The notes under the pieces were generated by a model, which saw nothing but the letters and a program-made list of their open reading frames with translations, was not told the DNA's origin and ran no database searches. Both the position numbers and the translations under genes were made by a program. Below, piece by piece: positions 50,847-59,073 of a stretch of 64,000 bases of DNA (positions within the stretch are counted from its first letter, which is position 1; every line of letters starts with the position of its first letter). Source of the stretch: Brevibacillus_H sp049846925 (GTDB lineage: Bacteria > Bacillota > Bacilli > Brevibacillales > Brevibacillaceae); NCBI RefSeq assembly GCF_049846925.1, contig NZ_JBNCMT010000002.1:163186-227185 (forward strand). The letters are read 5' to 3'.

Positions 50847-52205
50847 TTACAAAAAGATTGTGGGATCACCTGCGATCTCTGTCAGTCTGCCTTTCTCCAT
50901 AATCCCCATCTTCTCCAGCCAACGTTCAAACTGGGGAGCTGGTCCTTTTCCTGTCAGCTCACGCAGAGTGGCAATATCATGAAAACTGGTTGACTGATAA
51001 TTGAGCATGCAATCGTCTGCCATGGCGACGCCAATCAGGAAATTCACACCTGCCGTTGCAAGTAATGTCCCCAGGTTATCCATGTCGTTCTGATCGGCTT
51101 TCATGTGGTTCGTATAGCAAACATCCACGCCCATCGGCAACCCGTGCAACTTGCCCATGAAGTGATCTTCCAGACCCGCTCGGATGACCTGCTTGCTGTC
51201 ATAGAGATACTCTGGACCGATAAATCCGACGACCGTATTGACGATAAACGGCTTGTATTTGCGGGCCAAGCCGTAGCATCGTGCTTCCAGGGTAACCTGG
51301 TCTACTCCGTGATTTGCTTCCGAGGAAAGTTCGGAACCTTGCCCTGTTTCGAAATACCAGAAATTCGGTCCCGTGGAGGTCCCTTCTTTTGAAATCAACT
51401 CATTGGCTTCATCAAGGAGCTTCACGTCGATCCCAAATGCCTGATTGCCCATCTCTGTGCCTGCCAGACTTTGAAAGATCAAATCAGCAGGTGCCCCTTG
51501 CCGGATCGCTCGCATCTGGGTAGATACATGCGCAAGCACACAATTTTGTGTCGGAATGTTCCACTTGGTGATGACTTCCCTTGTCACACTCAAAATATCT
51601 TTCACGCTGTCCACAGAATCAATGACAGGGTTGACGCCAATGACAGCATCTCCGATCCCATAACTCAGCGCTTCATAGATCGCCGCTTTTATTCCCTGCA
51701 CATGATCGGCTGGGTGATTCGGTTGCGCTCGGGACGCAAGCACACCTTTTTGCCCAATCGTTGTGTTGCAGTGTGTGATATTCTCGATTTTGGCAGCTGC
51801 GGTAATCAAATCCAGATTGGACATGAGCTTGGCTGAGGCAGCGATCATTTCACTGGTTAATCCTCGACTGACCCTCATTAAATCGCTAGATTCGGTTCGG
51901 TGGCTGAGAATGTATTCACGCAACTCGGCTACGCTCCAATTGCGGATTTCACGGTAGATCGTTTCATTGACACTCTCTTCAATCACCCGTGAGACTTCGT
52001 CTTCCTCAGGAGGAATCAATGGGTGATTTCGTATATCGCCAAGAGTCAGATCTGCCAGTACATATTGAGCTGCCATTCGCTCTCGTGCATCTTCGGCTGC
52101 GATACCTGCCAGTTGATCCCCTGACCTCTCTTCATTTGCTTTGGCCATCACTTCTTTCAAATTGCGAAATGAATAGGTCTTTCCCAGTACGGTATTTTTG
52201 TACAT
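50847..52205 (-). CDS. eutB: Ethanolamine ammonia-lyase large subunit EutB
   Basis: 452 aa from the ATG at 52205 (GAGGTGTGAGG upstream). Typical length and motifs (YSFRNLKEVMAKANEERSGD, GDAVIGVNPVIDSVDSV, MGVDVCYTNHMKADQND, GVAMADDCMLNYQSTSFHD). It is the substrate- and cobalamin-binding TIM-barrel subunit. Gap of 60 bp to eutC. Confidence 0.97.
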   Translation of the reverse strand: MYKNTVLGKTYSFRNLKEVMAKANEERSGDQLAGIAAEDARERMAAQYVLADLTLGDIRNHPLIPPEEDEVSRVIEESVNETIYREIRNWSVAELREYILSHRTESSDLMRVSRGLTSEMIAASAKLMSNLDLITAAAKIENITHCNTTIGQKGVLASRAQPNHPADHVQGIKAAIYEALSYGIGDAVIGVNPVIDSVDSVKDILSVTREVITKWNIPTQNCVLAHVSTQMRAIRQGAPADLIFQSLAGTEMGNQAFGIDVKLLDEANELISKEGTSTGPNFWYFETGQGSELSSEANHGVDQVTLEARCYGLARKYKPFIVNTVVGFIGPEYLYDSKQVIRAGLEDHFMGKLHGLPMGVDVCYTNHMKADQNDMDNLGTLLATAGVNFLIGVAMADDCMLNYQSTSFHDIATLRELTGKGPAPQFERWLEKMGIMEKGRLTEIAGDPTIFL

Positions 52206-52226
52206 ATCCTCACACCTCAACAGGCC

Positions 52227-53669
52227 TCAAAAGGCAAGAGTTTTAATCACCACCGGAATGATCGAATCGGAGATCGGCTCCCCCAGATCAATATAATCAC
52301 CATGCTCCACCTTAATTTGATCGATACACATGACGGCAAGACGCTGATTGCTTTGCAGTTGCAATGACTGTCCCAATGCCTTAGCGATGTCGCTCTCGCA
52401 AATCACAACAAGCAATTTGCTTGCGGGGAACCATTTTTGATAGGCGATCAGTATTTCTTGTGCCAGCCTGCGCACCTGTGTATAGGTACAATAGCCGATT
52501 CCTTGAAAAGCGAGTGCACAAGGTGGCAATGAAGTCGAATCATACAGTTTGGACGCCAAATGCAAATGTTCGTCCAGTGTCTGGCTGAGTTCTGCCATAG
52601 CGGAGGAATGCTCGGGGAGCGTTACCTTGACTACGGGAATGTTTCGCAAAGGCAGGAATTCCCGCTTCAAAAACAGTGTGGAGCCGCTGATCTCCACAGA
52701 CTGCATGCCTGCTCCGATAACGGTTGCTCGCACGGTCTGCTCAGGTCGCACCACCTTAAAGGGATACTGTTTAACCTCATCTTTCAACACGTGTGCCAAG
52801 AGCGGCCCGAAGTCGCCAAAAGCAGTTACCTCGTGCATCGATGCAGGTTTTGCCCGATGCATCCATTCGCCAACCCCACCAGAAAACATAATCTCATCGA
52901 GCTTTGGGAACGACTTAGGCAACTCCCCGACCAACAGATCAGCCAATGAGTCATCTTCGTTTTGCTGTGAGAGATAAGCAAGCAAACTTTGAGCTATTCG
53001 TTTCGTTACTCGATTCAGCTTTTCCAGCGTCAGGACTTGACCCACTGCTATATCAAAGCCACTCCCGAAAAGCCAATCTTTCAGATGGGGAGACACAGCC
53101 AAAACACATCCATCCCTGTCTATTCGAAGCAGTCGCCCGCCTATGTGGAATGTGACGGTAACAATCGTTTTCCCCCGCTCGAATACGGCAATATTTGCTG
53201 TACCACCGCCAATATCGACATTGGCAATTGCCCCATGGATTTCTTGCGACCGCTTATGGGCTCCAGAACCTTTGCCCGCCAGAATGCCTTCCAGATCAGC
53301 TCCTGCTGTCGCAACCACAAATTCACCTGAATGCTCTGCAAGCCGATGAACGATCAACTCGGCATTCTGCTTTGTTGCTGTTTCACCCGTGATAATCACA
53401 GCGCCTGATTTAACTTGCGACTCTTCTATTCCGGCTGTGCGATATTGCTCTTGAATCCACCGATAAATGCGATCACTATCAATCACTTCCGGTTCAAGCA
53501 AGGGTGTGGAGAGGATGGGGCTGGTGTAAAACAATTGCCTTTCTACAATTTGAAAACGGGGCAAGGAAAATGTGCTGGACATTCGTCCTAACCGCAACCT
53601 GCTGACAATCATTTTTGTAGTACTCGTTCCCAAATCGATTCCTACACTGGTTATCCACTGATCATCCAC
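52227..53669 (-). CDS. eutA: Ethanolamine ammonia-lyase reactivating factor EutA
   Basis: 480 aa, GTG start behind GAGGTGAGGG. Actin/Hsp70-type ATPase motifs: VGIDLGTSTTKM at the start, VDIGGGTANIAVF in the middle, and FSGGVGEWM. It exchanges damaged cobalamin in EutBC. A EutV-controlled terminator precedes it. Confidence 0.95.
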   Translation of the reverse strand: MDDQWITSVGIDLGTSTTKMIVSRLRLGRMSSTFSLPRFQIVERQLFYTSPILSTPLLEPEVIDSDRIYRWIQEQYRTAGIEESQVKSGAVIITGETATKQNAELIVHRLAEHSGEFVVATAGADLEGILAGKGSGAHKRSQEIHGAIANVDIGGGTANIAVFERGKTIVTVTFHIGGRLLRIDRDGCVLAVSPHLKDWLFGSGFDIAVGQVLTLEKLNRVTKRIAQSLLAYLSQQNEDDSLADLLVGELPKSFPKLDEIMFSGGVGEWMHRAKPASMHEVTAFGDFGPLLAHVLKDEVKQYPFKVVRPEQTVRATVIGAGMQSVEISGSTLFLKREFLPLRNIPVVKVTLPEHSSAMAELSQTLDEHLHLASKLYDSTSLPPCALAFQGIGYCTYTQVRRLAQEILIAYQKWFPASKLLVVICESDIAKALGQSLQLQSNQRLAVMCIDQIKVEHGDYIDLGEPISDSIIPVVIKTLAF

Positions 53670-53740
53670 TTGCCCTCACCTCGAATCATCGCCACTATGC
53701 ATTCAGGTGTAACCCCTGGTATCAGCAACGACCTGAATGG

Positions 53741-53803
53741 AAAAGAAAAGCGCTCCAACGAAACGACGAGAACATCGTCGCACCCTCAAAGCGCCATTGC
53801 TTT
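53741..53803 (-). promoter_or_regulatory. EutV (ANTAR) antitermination site between eutV and eutA
   Basis: On the minus strand AAAGC-AATGGC-GCTTT (53788-53803) is a hairpin whose six-base loop has A at 1 and G at 4, the ANTAR signature. Its 3' arm overlaps the 5' arm of a terminator (GGCGCT, pairing with AGCGC near 53750, then TTTTCTTTT). The inner stem GACGA/TCGTC lies between. A partner first hairpin could not be assigned. Confidence 0.72.
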
Positions 53804-53804
53804 T

Positions 53805-54407
53805 TTACCTATTCACTTGATTCTCCAGGGGAGAAACTGCCTGTGGATCATGAAGCAAATCTTCCGCAAATTTCACAAGTGAAACTCGCTGGTTCATGCT
53901 TTGCCGTTGCATCCATTTATAGGCCTCTTCTTCAGACAGCGTTTGTTGTGACATGATTTTGCCTTTAGCTCGCTCAATAATTTTGCGCTCTTCCAATTTT
54001 TGCTGCAACTGCTGGAGATCACGCTGGAGCGAGCTTACTTTTTCACGCTGACGAAGAGCAACTTCAACTGCCGGGATTAAATCCTCTTCTGACACCGGTT
54101 TTACCAGATAGGCTGTCACTCCGCTGTTACAGGCATCCTGCACGACCTCTTTATGGCTGTACGCAGTGAGCAGCAAGACAGAAGCATCGCTGAATTTCCG
54201 AATGATATCGGTGGCTTTGATGCCGTTCATCACTGGCATTTTGACATCCATAATGATCAGGTCAGGCTTGCATTGATAAGCCAACTCTACTGCCTCTTCT
54301 CCATTCTTGGCTTCGGCTACGACGTTGTAGCCTTCTTGCTCAAGGATTTCCCGGAGGTCCATCCGTATAATGGGCTCATCATCGACCAAGAGGATTTTGC
54401 AGCTCAC
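53805..54407 (-). CDS. eutV: Response regulator EutV with ANTAR RNA-binding domain
   Basis: 200 aa, GTG start behind GGGGGGAAG. REC domain with VDDEPIIR, phospho-Asp in LIIMDVKMPVMNG and Lys in YLVKPV, a coiled linker, then the ANTAR domain (KIIERAKGKIMSQQTLSEEEAYKWMQRQSMN). Phosphorylated EutV binds paired hexaloop hairpins and prevents termination in eut transcripts. It overlaps eutW by 29 bp. Confidence 0.96.
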   Translation of the reverse strand: MSCKILLVDDEPIIRMDLREILEQEGYNVVAEAKNGEEAVELAYQCKPDLIIMDVKMPVMNGIKATDIIRKFSDASVLLLTAYSHKEVVQDACNSGVTAYLVKPVSEEDLIPAVEVALRQREKVSSLQRDLQQLQQKLEERKIIERAKGKIMSQQTLSEEEAYKWMQRQSMNQRVSLVKFAEDLLHDPQAVSPLENQVNR

Positions 54408-55845
54408 ACTCTTCCCCCCTTACTTCCACAGGATAGCGAATGGTCACTGCCGTTCCGTGTCCCGTATCCCGAAAATGAAGACTGCCTGACAAATCTTCAG
54501 AAACTAGTGTTTCGACGATCTTTAAACCGAGGTGTCCGTTCTGCACCTGTGCACCGTTATAGCCAATTCCCACACCGTTATCGATTACTTGAATCAGCAT
54601 TTCTTGTTCGTGACGCTCGATGCGTATCGTGATCATGCCGCTTTGCCTGTCACCAAAGCCGTGAATTACGCTGTTTTGAATCAACTCCGTGACAACGAGA
54701 GCGAGTGAGGTCGCTTTTTCCGATGACAAATGAACAGAGGATTCTGCATCAATCGTAATCTGGATGCTTTGTTCAGGACGAAGCATCGAGGAGATGATGG
54801 TCTTTGCGATCTTCTCTACAATTTCCTTGAAATCAATCACATTGATTCCATCCTGCGCCAGATATTCATGGATGATCGCAATACTGTTGATGCGGTTGAT
54901 GCTCTCTCGATAGACCTTCTCTAGTTCTGAAGACGCTGATCGTCTCATTTGCAGACGAAGCAAGCTTGAAATGGTTTGCAGGTTATTTTTTACTCGGTGA
55001 TGAATTTCTTTGATCACCGCAGATTTAATCATCAACTGCTTTTCTTTTTCTTTAATTTCAGTGATATCCCGAATCAGGATAACCCCGCCTACCGCATTTT
55101 GCTCACGATAGATTGAAACCGCTTTCACTAATAGTGATTTTTTACCGAATTGAAGCTCTTCGAAGATCATACCGCCGTTGGCCTGAAAATTCTCCTTGGA
55201 GAACATCCCCTCAAAAAACCGCTCGATTCGCTGCCCTTTGATCGGAATCTCAAATCCGATCTCTTTCATCAACTCATAAGACCGTGCATTGGCGTATGTA
55301 ACGATTTGCCTGTAATCAAACAGGATGATCCCTTCATGCATGAGCGAAAGCACCTGACTTTCGGACATGGCAATTTGAAGCAGGGTCTCGCTGAGATGTT
55401 CTGTGGTTTCGATCAACATTTCCACGTTTTTTTCCTGTTCAATCTTTTCCGATATATCCTGCTCCATGATGAGTGTACCGATTGTCTTTCCCTCCGGATT
55501 TTTAATCGGGACTACACTTTGCTGCATCACCGTCTGTTCCTGTGAAACACCTCGTGAGCCAATGACTGATTTTCCAGAAGTCAGACTGAACAATACGGCT
55601 GGTTCATTCTGGCCTAATGCCAGTTGACCAACGACTGAACTTTTATAAAGCGACTTTGCCGTGCTGGGCGATGCCTGCGCAACAACAAGTGCTGTCTTTT
55701 TCTCTTCAACAGGGCAGTCGATAAACACATCCGCCTGGGTAATATCAGCAAACACCTGGATATACTTTGCTAATTCCTGAATGATTCTGGCATCATCCTG
55801 CGACAAGGTAGATCTTGCTAAATACACGTCCAGCGTAGATGGCAT
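54379..55845 (-). CDS. eutW: Ethanolamine sensor histidine kinase EutW
   Basis: 488 aa with no membrane helix. A GAF-like N-terminal sensor (1-150), a PAS domain (about 165-285), then a HisKA_2 phospho-acceptor (VIKEIHHRVKNNLQTISSLLRLQ) and an HATPase domain (LVVTELIQNSVIHGF, DNGVGIG). It senses ethanolamine in the cytoplasm and phosphorylates EutV. A TATAAT box at 55879-55884 suggests an internal promoter. Confidence 0.95.
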   Translation of the reverse strand: MPSTLDVYLARSTLSQDDARIIQELAKYIQVFADITQADVFIDCPVEEKKTALVVAQASPSTAKSLYKSSVVGQLALGQNEPAVLFSLTSGKSVIGSRGVSQEQTVMQQSVVPIKNPEGKTIGTLIMEQDISEKIEQEKNVEMLIETTEHLSETLLQIAMSESQVLSLMHEGIILFDYRQIVTYANARSYELMKEIGFEIPIKGQRIERFFEGMFSKENFQANGGMIFEELQFGKKSLLVKAVSIYREQNAVGGVILIRDITEIKEKEKQLMIKSAVIKEIHHRVKNNLQTISSLLRLQMRRSASSELEKVYRESINRINSIAIIHEYLAQDGINVIDFKEIVEKIAKTIISSMLRPEQSIQITIDAESSVHLSSEKATSLALVVTELIQNSVIHGFGDRQSGMITIRIERHEQEMLIQVIDNGVGIGYNGAQVQNGHLGLKIVETLVSEDLSGSLHFRDTGHGTAVTIRYPVEVRGEECELQNPLGR

Positions 55846-55979
55846 GCGACTCCCTTCTTTCGTCTGAAAATTACGTCTATTATAACTACTATTATTCTGT
55901 CACTTCTTTTTCCAGACGTGCAAGTTATTTTTCTAGACAAAGTGTACAGGAAATCCGACAATTCCTCTCTGACTATTGA

Positions 55980-56420
55980 TCAGTTCGTCAGTTTTTCCAG
56001 AAGGTGAGCACGCAATGTGGCAATCCCTTTGCCCGTTGCCGATGACGTCAAGTAGATTTCTCCATGTGGCAATGCTTCTCGTAGGAGAGCCTCTGCACGA
56101 TTGGGATCAGCATCTGGATGATCCAGTTTGGTCAGTACGCCAATCGCAGGGATCGGAAAACCGGAAGCAAAACCCGGTGGGAAATAATTCCGTTCTCTCG
56201 TTGCATCCTGCACGAGAATAAGCAGCCCTGCTTCCAGTGATGTCGCCATCAGTGTGCGATAAAAAAGCGGATTTTCACTGTATTCACCCGGGGAGTCGAT
56301 CATCCAGTCGTGAAACTCCAGTGTCTGCGTCTTCCTGGCTGGTTCCTGACTGTCTGAGAGTGCATGAACCAACGACGACTTGCCAGCGCCAACTGCTCCA
56401 ATGATCAATACTCGCTTCAT
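55980..56420 (-). CDS. eutP: EutP, Ras-like NTPase/acetate kinase-related
   Basis: 146 aa P-loop protein: IIGAVGAGKSSLVHAL, DSPGEYSENPLFYR and TKLDHPDADP. EutP/PduV family; members have acetate-kinase or NTPase activity and associate with the shell. Three bases from eutS. Confidence 0.93.
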   Translation of the reverse strand: MKRVLIIGAVGAGKSSLVHALSDSQEPARKTQTLEFHDWMIDSPGEYSENPLFYRTLMATSLEAGLLILVQDATRERNYFPPGFASGFPIPAIGVLTKLDHPDADPNRAEALLREALPHGEIYLTSSATGKGIATLRAHLLEKLTN

Positions 56421-56422
56421 GC

Positions 56423-56764
56423 CTATGACCTCGTCAAAAGTGCTGGTGAAAATTTTAACCTTGTACTTAGAAATTCATTGACTGCCTCAATCGCCATTTC
56501 GACAGCAGCGACTTCACCGACAATCAGCAATGAACCCGTAAACCGATCCAGAAATCCCAGCTCCACACTGGCTGCCTTAGTCGCAATATCGGCGGCTATA
56601 ATGGACGTTTCAGTAGGGGTTAAGGTCATGATTCCGATTGCCCCCAGTTGTTTGATGCCGAGCTTGGCGTAAAGTACCTCGTCAGGATTGGCAATGACAT
56701 GGGCAAGCGTCACCTGTTTGCCCGGGACGTACTCTTGAATTACTCGCTGTCTCTCCTGTTCCAT
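56423..56764 (-). CDS. eutS: Microcompartment shell protein EutS
   Basis: 113 aa BMC-domain protein of the permuted EutS/PduU type (RVIQEYVPGKQVTLAHVIANP, LGIKQLGAIGIMTLTPTETSIIAADIATKA). It forms hexamers in the shell. ATG behind GGGGGGAG. Confidence 0.95.
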   Translation of the reverse strand: MEQERQRVIQEYVPGKQVTLAHVIANPDEVLYAKLGIKQLGAIGIMTLTPTETSIIAADIATKAASVELGFLDRFTGSLLIVGEVAAVEMAIEAVNEFLSTRLKFSPALLTRS

Positions 56765-56775
56765 CGTCTCCCCCC

Positions 56776-57045
56776 TTACTCCGTCACCTCATGCGAATCG
56801 ACAATCCCTACGATCACTGCATCAATGGGAGCATTTTGATTGTGGAACAGGATGCGTGCCGGAGTCCCTCGTGATACAATGACTTGCTCGCCGACTCCTG
56901 CCCCGATTCGATCGGCTGCAATCACGATTGATCCCGCCTCATTGCCTTTGGGATCAATGGGCTGAACGATCAAAAGCTTTAGATTGTCCATTCCTGCTTC
57001 TTTTTGCGTCGCCCAGACACTGCCAATCACCTTGCCCAAAAGCAT
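56776..57045 (-). CDS. eutN: Microcompartment vertex protein EutN
   Basis: 89 aa from the ATG at 57045 (AGGTG seven bases upstream; a GTG at 57054 is less likely). Typical EutN/CcmL start MLLGKVIGSVWATQK and DRIGAGVGEQVIVSRG. Pentamers cap the shell vertices. Confidence 0.95.
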   Translation of the reverse strand: MLLGKVIGSVWATQKEAGMDNLKLLIVQPIDPKGNEAGSIVIAADRIGAGVGEQVIVSRGTPARILFHNQNAPIDAVIVGIVDSHEVTE

Positions 57046-57046
57046 G

Positions 57047-57871
57047 CTAGTCACCTGCCCCAGCCATTTTTACTTTTATCCCTTTTTCTCGCAGCCAGTC
57101 TTGTGCAAGAGGTGTAATGATCGTCTGTGGAGAGAGAATCAGTCGATTGTTCAAAAAAGTCCGCTTCGTCTGCCCCCACTTCTGCAGCCATTCAACCGAT
57201 AACAGTTTGCCATCAAATTGGGTTGCCTGTTGTGGAAACGTACCTTTGTCAGGGGATTCACTTGCAGTTTCGGGTACATGTTCTCTTACCTTTTCAATCA
57301 CGTGCAATGCGAGATATTTTTGCTCGGTCAATCCAACGCCAAGATCTTCCAGTTGTTTTTGGTACCTGACAAACAAGTTGCGGTATGACGCAGGCAGATC
57401 GAGTGTCTTTAAGGTTCTGCGGTCTGACCGTTTGATCCCCGGTACATCACTGCCCACCAATACAAATTTGTTTAAAACCAGTGCAGCAAAAACGATTTCT
57501 GCCTTAATGGTGCCTTTCATACCCGAAACAATCCGTGCTGCGTTATCCAGATCAATCTCAGGTATCACAATGCCTGCATACTCCTTTGGCAGTTCAATCG
57601 GAGCAGGTGCATATTCATCGACTGTAATCAGTTTACCGGCGCCACCGCATTCAAGCTTGTGCATGCCCAACCAGGAAGATGTCTCACCATCCAAAAATAA
57701 AATGTCATGATCGATTCCGGCGTTTTGCAACTGGATGAACTGCTCAATAAATGCTTCATGTGCCGTGCTGTCACAAAAGATGTACAGGACCTTGGGTTTC
57801 TGTGGCTTGCAGATTTGCATCGTATGCAAGATTTCTCTGGTGATACTCTCTACCATTTGTTTGATATCCAT
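57047..57871 (-). CDS. Unnamed eut-operon protein between pduL and eutN
   Basis: 274 aa, ATG behind GAGGTGAG. N-terminal Rossmann-like strand (PKVLYIFCDSTAHEAF), a central region reminiscent of flavoprotein or decarboxylase-like folds (AEIVFAALVLNKFVLVGSDVP), and a C-terminal module ending RLILSPQTIITPLAQDWLRE, resembling the motif at the start of PduL proteins (RLTPAAIDFLKGRG). Proteins of this kind sit in the same place in other Bacillota eut loci. Function not recognised. Confidence 0.75.
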   Translation of the reverse strand: MDIKQMVESITREILHTMQICKPQKPKVLYIFCDSTAHEAFIEQFIQLQNAGIDHDILFLDGETSSWLGMHKLECGGAGKLITVDEYAPAPIELPKEYAGIVIPEIDLDNAARIVSGMKGTIKAEIVFAALVLNKFVLVGSDVPGIKRSDRRTLKTLDLPASYRNLFVRYQKQLEDLGVGLTEQKYLALHVIEKVREHVPETASESPDKGTFPQQATQFDGKLLSVEWLQKWGQTKRTFLNNRLILSPQTIITPLAQDWLREKGIKVKMAGAGD

Positions 57872-57880
57872 TTTCTCACC

Positions 57881-58705
57881 TCACCTGCAGCTAAACAGTT
57901 GCCCGTTCTTCCCAATAACTTTTACCTGATCGCCTTGCTTGAGACTGGCTGCATTTGCTTCATCTAAATCAATGTGAAAATCTAGTACATATTTGAGCCC
58001 GACCCGAACCGTCACGTCTTCAAAAGTGATAGCACGCTCACCTGTTGTCTGCAAAATGAGAGAATCCCCCTGTGTCACTCCTAACTGTTGTGCATCCTGT
58101 GGAGGCATATGGACATGACGTTTGGCAAGGATTAGCCCCTTCTCAAGCGTAACGACTCCCTTGGTGCCGATCAGGGTGATACCTGGTGTGCCATCGAGAT
58201 TACCCGATTGCCTGACAGGTGGATGAATTCCCAGTGTGAAGCCGTCAGCCCGAGAGATTTCTACCTGACTCGCACCGCGAGTTGGGCCAAGAACCCTGAC
58301 ATCCTCAATCATTCCAGTCGGTCCAACCAGTGTCACCTGCTCTTTGGCAGCGAACGTTCCGGTTTGTGACAGCTCCTTTTGAATGGTGAGTGAATAGCTC
58401 TTGCCAAATAATTGCTCAATATGATCAGCAGTTAGATGCACATGTCGATTCGATACGCCAACCGGAATCAGATGCCCCTGTTGGAATGCAACAGATGCGT
58501 TTTTCTCCCCTCCACTGGCAGGCTCATCTTCCCCTGCTTGAGAGGGCTTATTTCCGGAAGGTATTATCAGTTCCGTTCGAATCCCTCTTCCTTTTAAAAA
58601 ATCAATCGCAGCCGGGGTCAGCCTATCACCTGTCTGGATGGGAAAAGGGTTGGGAATCCCTTTCCTGAGCATAGCCCGAAGCATCGTTTCCGTAATGACT
58701 GCCAT
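57881..58705 (-). CDS. pduL: PduL-type phosphotransacylase (microcompartment)
   Basis: 274 aa. An N-terminal extension of about 45 residues (MAVITETMLRAMLRKG...) and a Gly/Glu/Pro linker precede the two beta-barrel halves with the zinc-binding VGVSNRHVHLT and LAKRHVHMPP motifs. It turns acetyl-CoA and phosphate into acetyl-phosphate and regenerates CoA inside the compartment. The N-terminal helix probably serves as an encapsulation signal. Confidence 0.93.
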   Translation of the reverse strand: MAVITETMLRAMLRKGIPNPFPIQTGDRLTPAAIDFLKGRGIRTELIIPSGNKPSQAGEDEPASGGEKNASVAFQQGHLIPVGVSNRHVHLTADHIEQLFGKSYSLTIQKELSQTGTFAAKEQVTLVGPTGMIEDVRVLGPTRGASQVEISRADGFTLGIHPPVRQSGNLDGTPGITLIGTKGVVTLEKGLILAKRHVHMPPQDAQQLGVTQGDSLILQTTGERAITFEDVTVRVGLKYVLDFHIDLDEANAASLKQGDQVKVIGKNGQLFSCR

Positions 58706-58711
58706 GGCACT

Positions 58712-58999
58712 CTATCCTTCCAATTTGGGCAGGATGTGTTCAATATCGGAGTGCGGGCGTGGAATGACATGAACAGATAGCAGTTCCCCGACCTTTTCGG
58801 CTGCTGCCGCTCCTGCATCTGTTGACGCCTTGACCGCACCAACATCCCCCCGAACCATGACAGTCACCAATCCGCCACCCACGTGAACCTTGCCTATCAA
58901 TTTCACATTTGCTGCCTTTACCATTGCATCAGCGGCTTCAATTGCCCCAATCAACCCTTTAGTTTCTACCATTCCTAATGCTGCCATTTCTCCTGCCAT
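58712..58999 (-). CDS. eutM: Microcompartment shell protein EutM/PduA type
   Basis: 95 aa single BMC domain (ALGMVETKGLIGAIEAADAMVKAANVKLIG, VRGDVGAVKASTDAGAAAAEKVG). Main shell hexamer with the small central pore. Confidence 0.95.
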   Translation of the reverse strand: MAGEMAALGMVETKGLIGAIEAADAMVKAANVKLIGKVHVGGGLVTVMVRGDVGAVKASTDAGAAAAEKVGELLSVHVIPRPHSDIEHILPKLEG

Positions 59000-59073
59000 G
59001 CCAATGACCTCCTTATAAGTAACCTTACTTATTCACCACTTAATTTTTTCGTTGATTTGCTTTTTCAATTTTG

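Noticed and set aside
55846..55979. Gap between eutP and eutW considered as a third ANTAR site
   Set aside because: No hexaloop hairpin with A1/G4 and no terminator could be found; only a possible -10 box.
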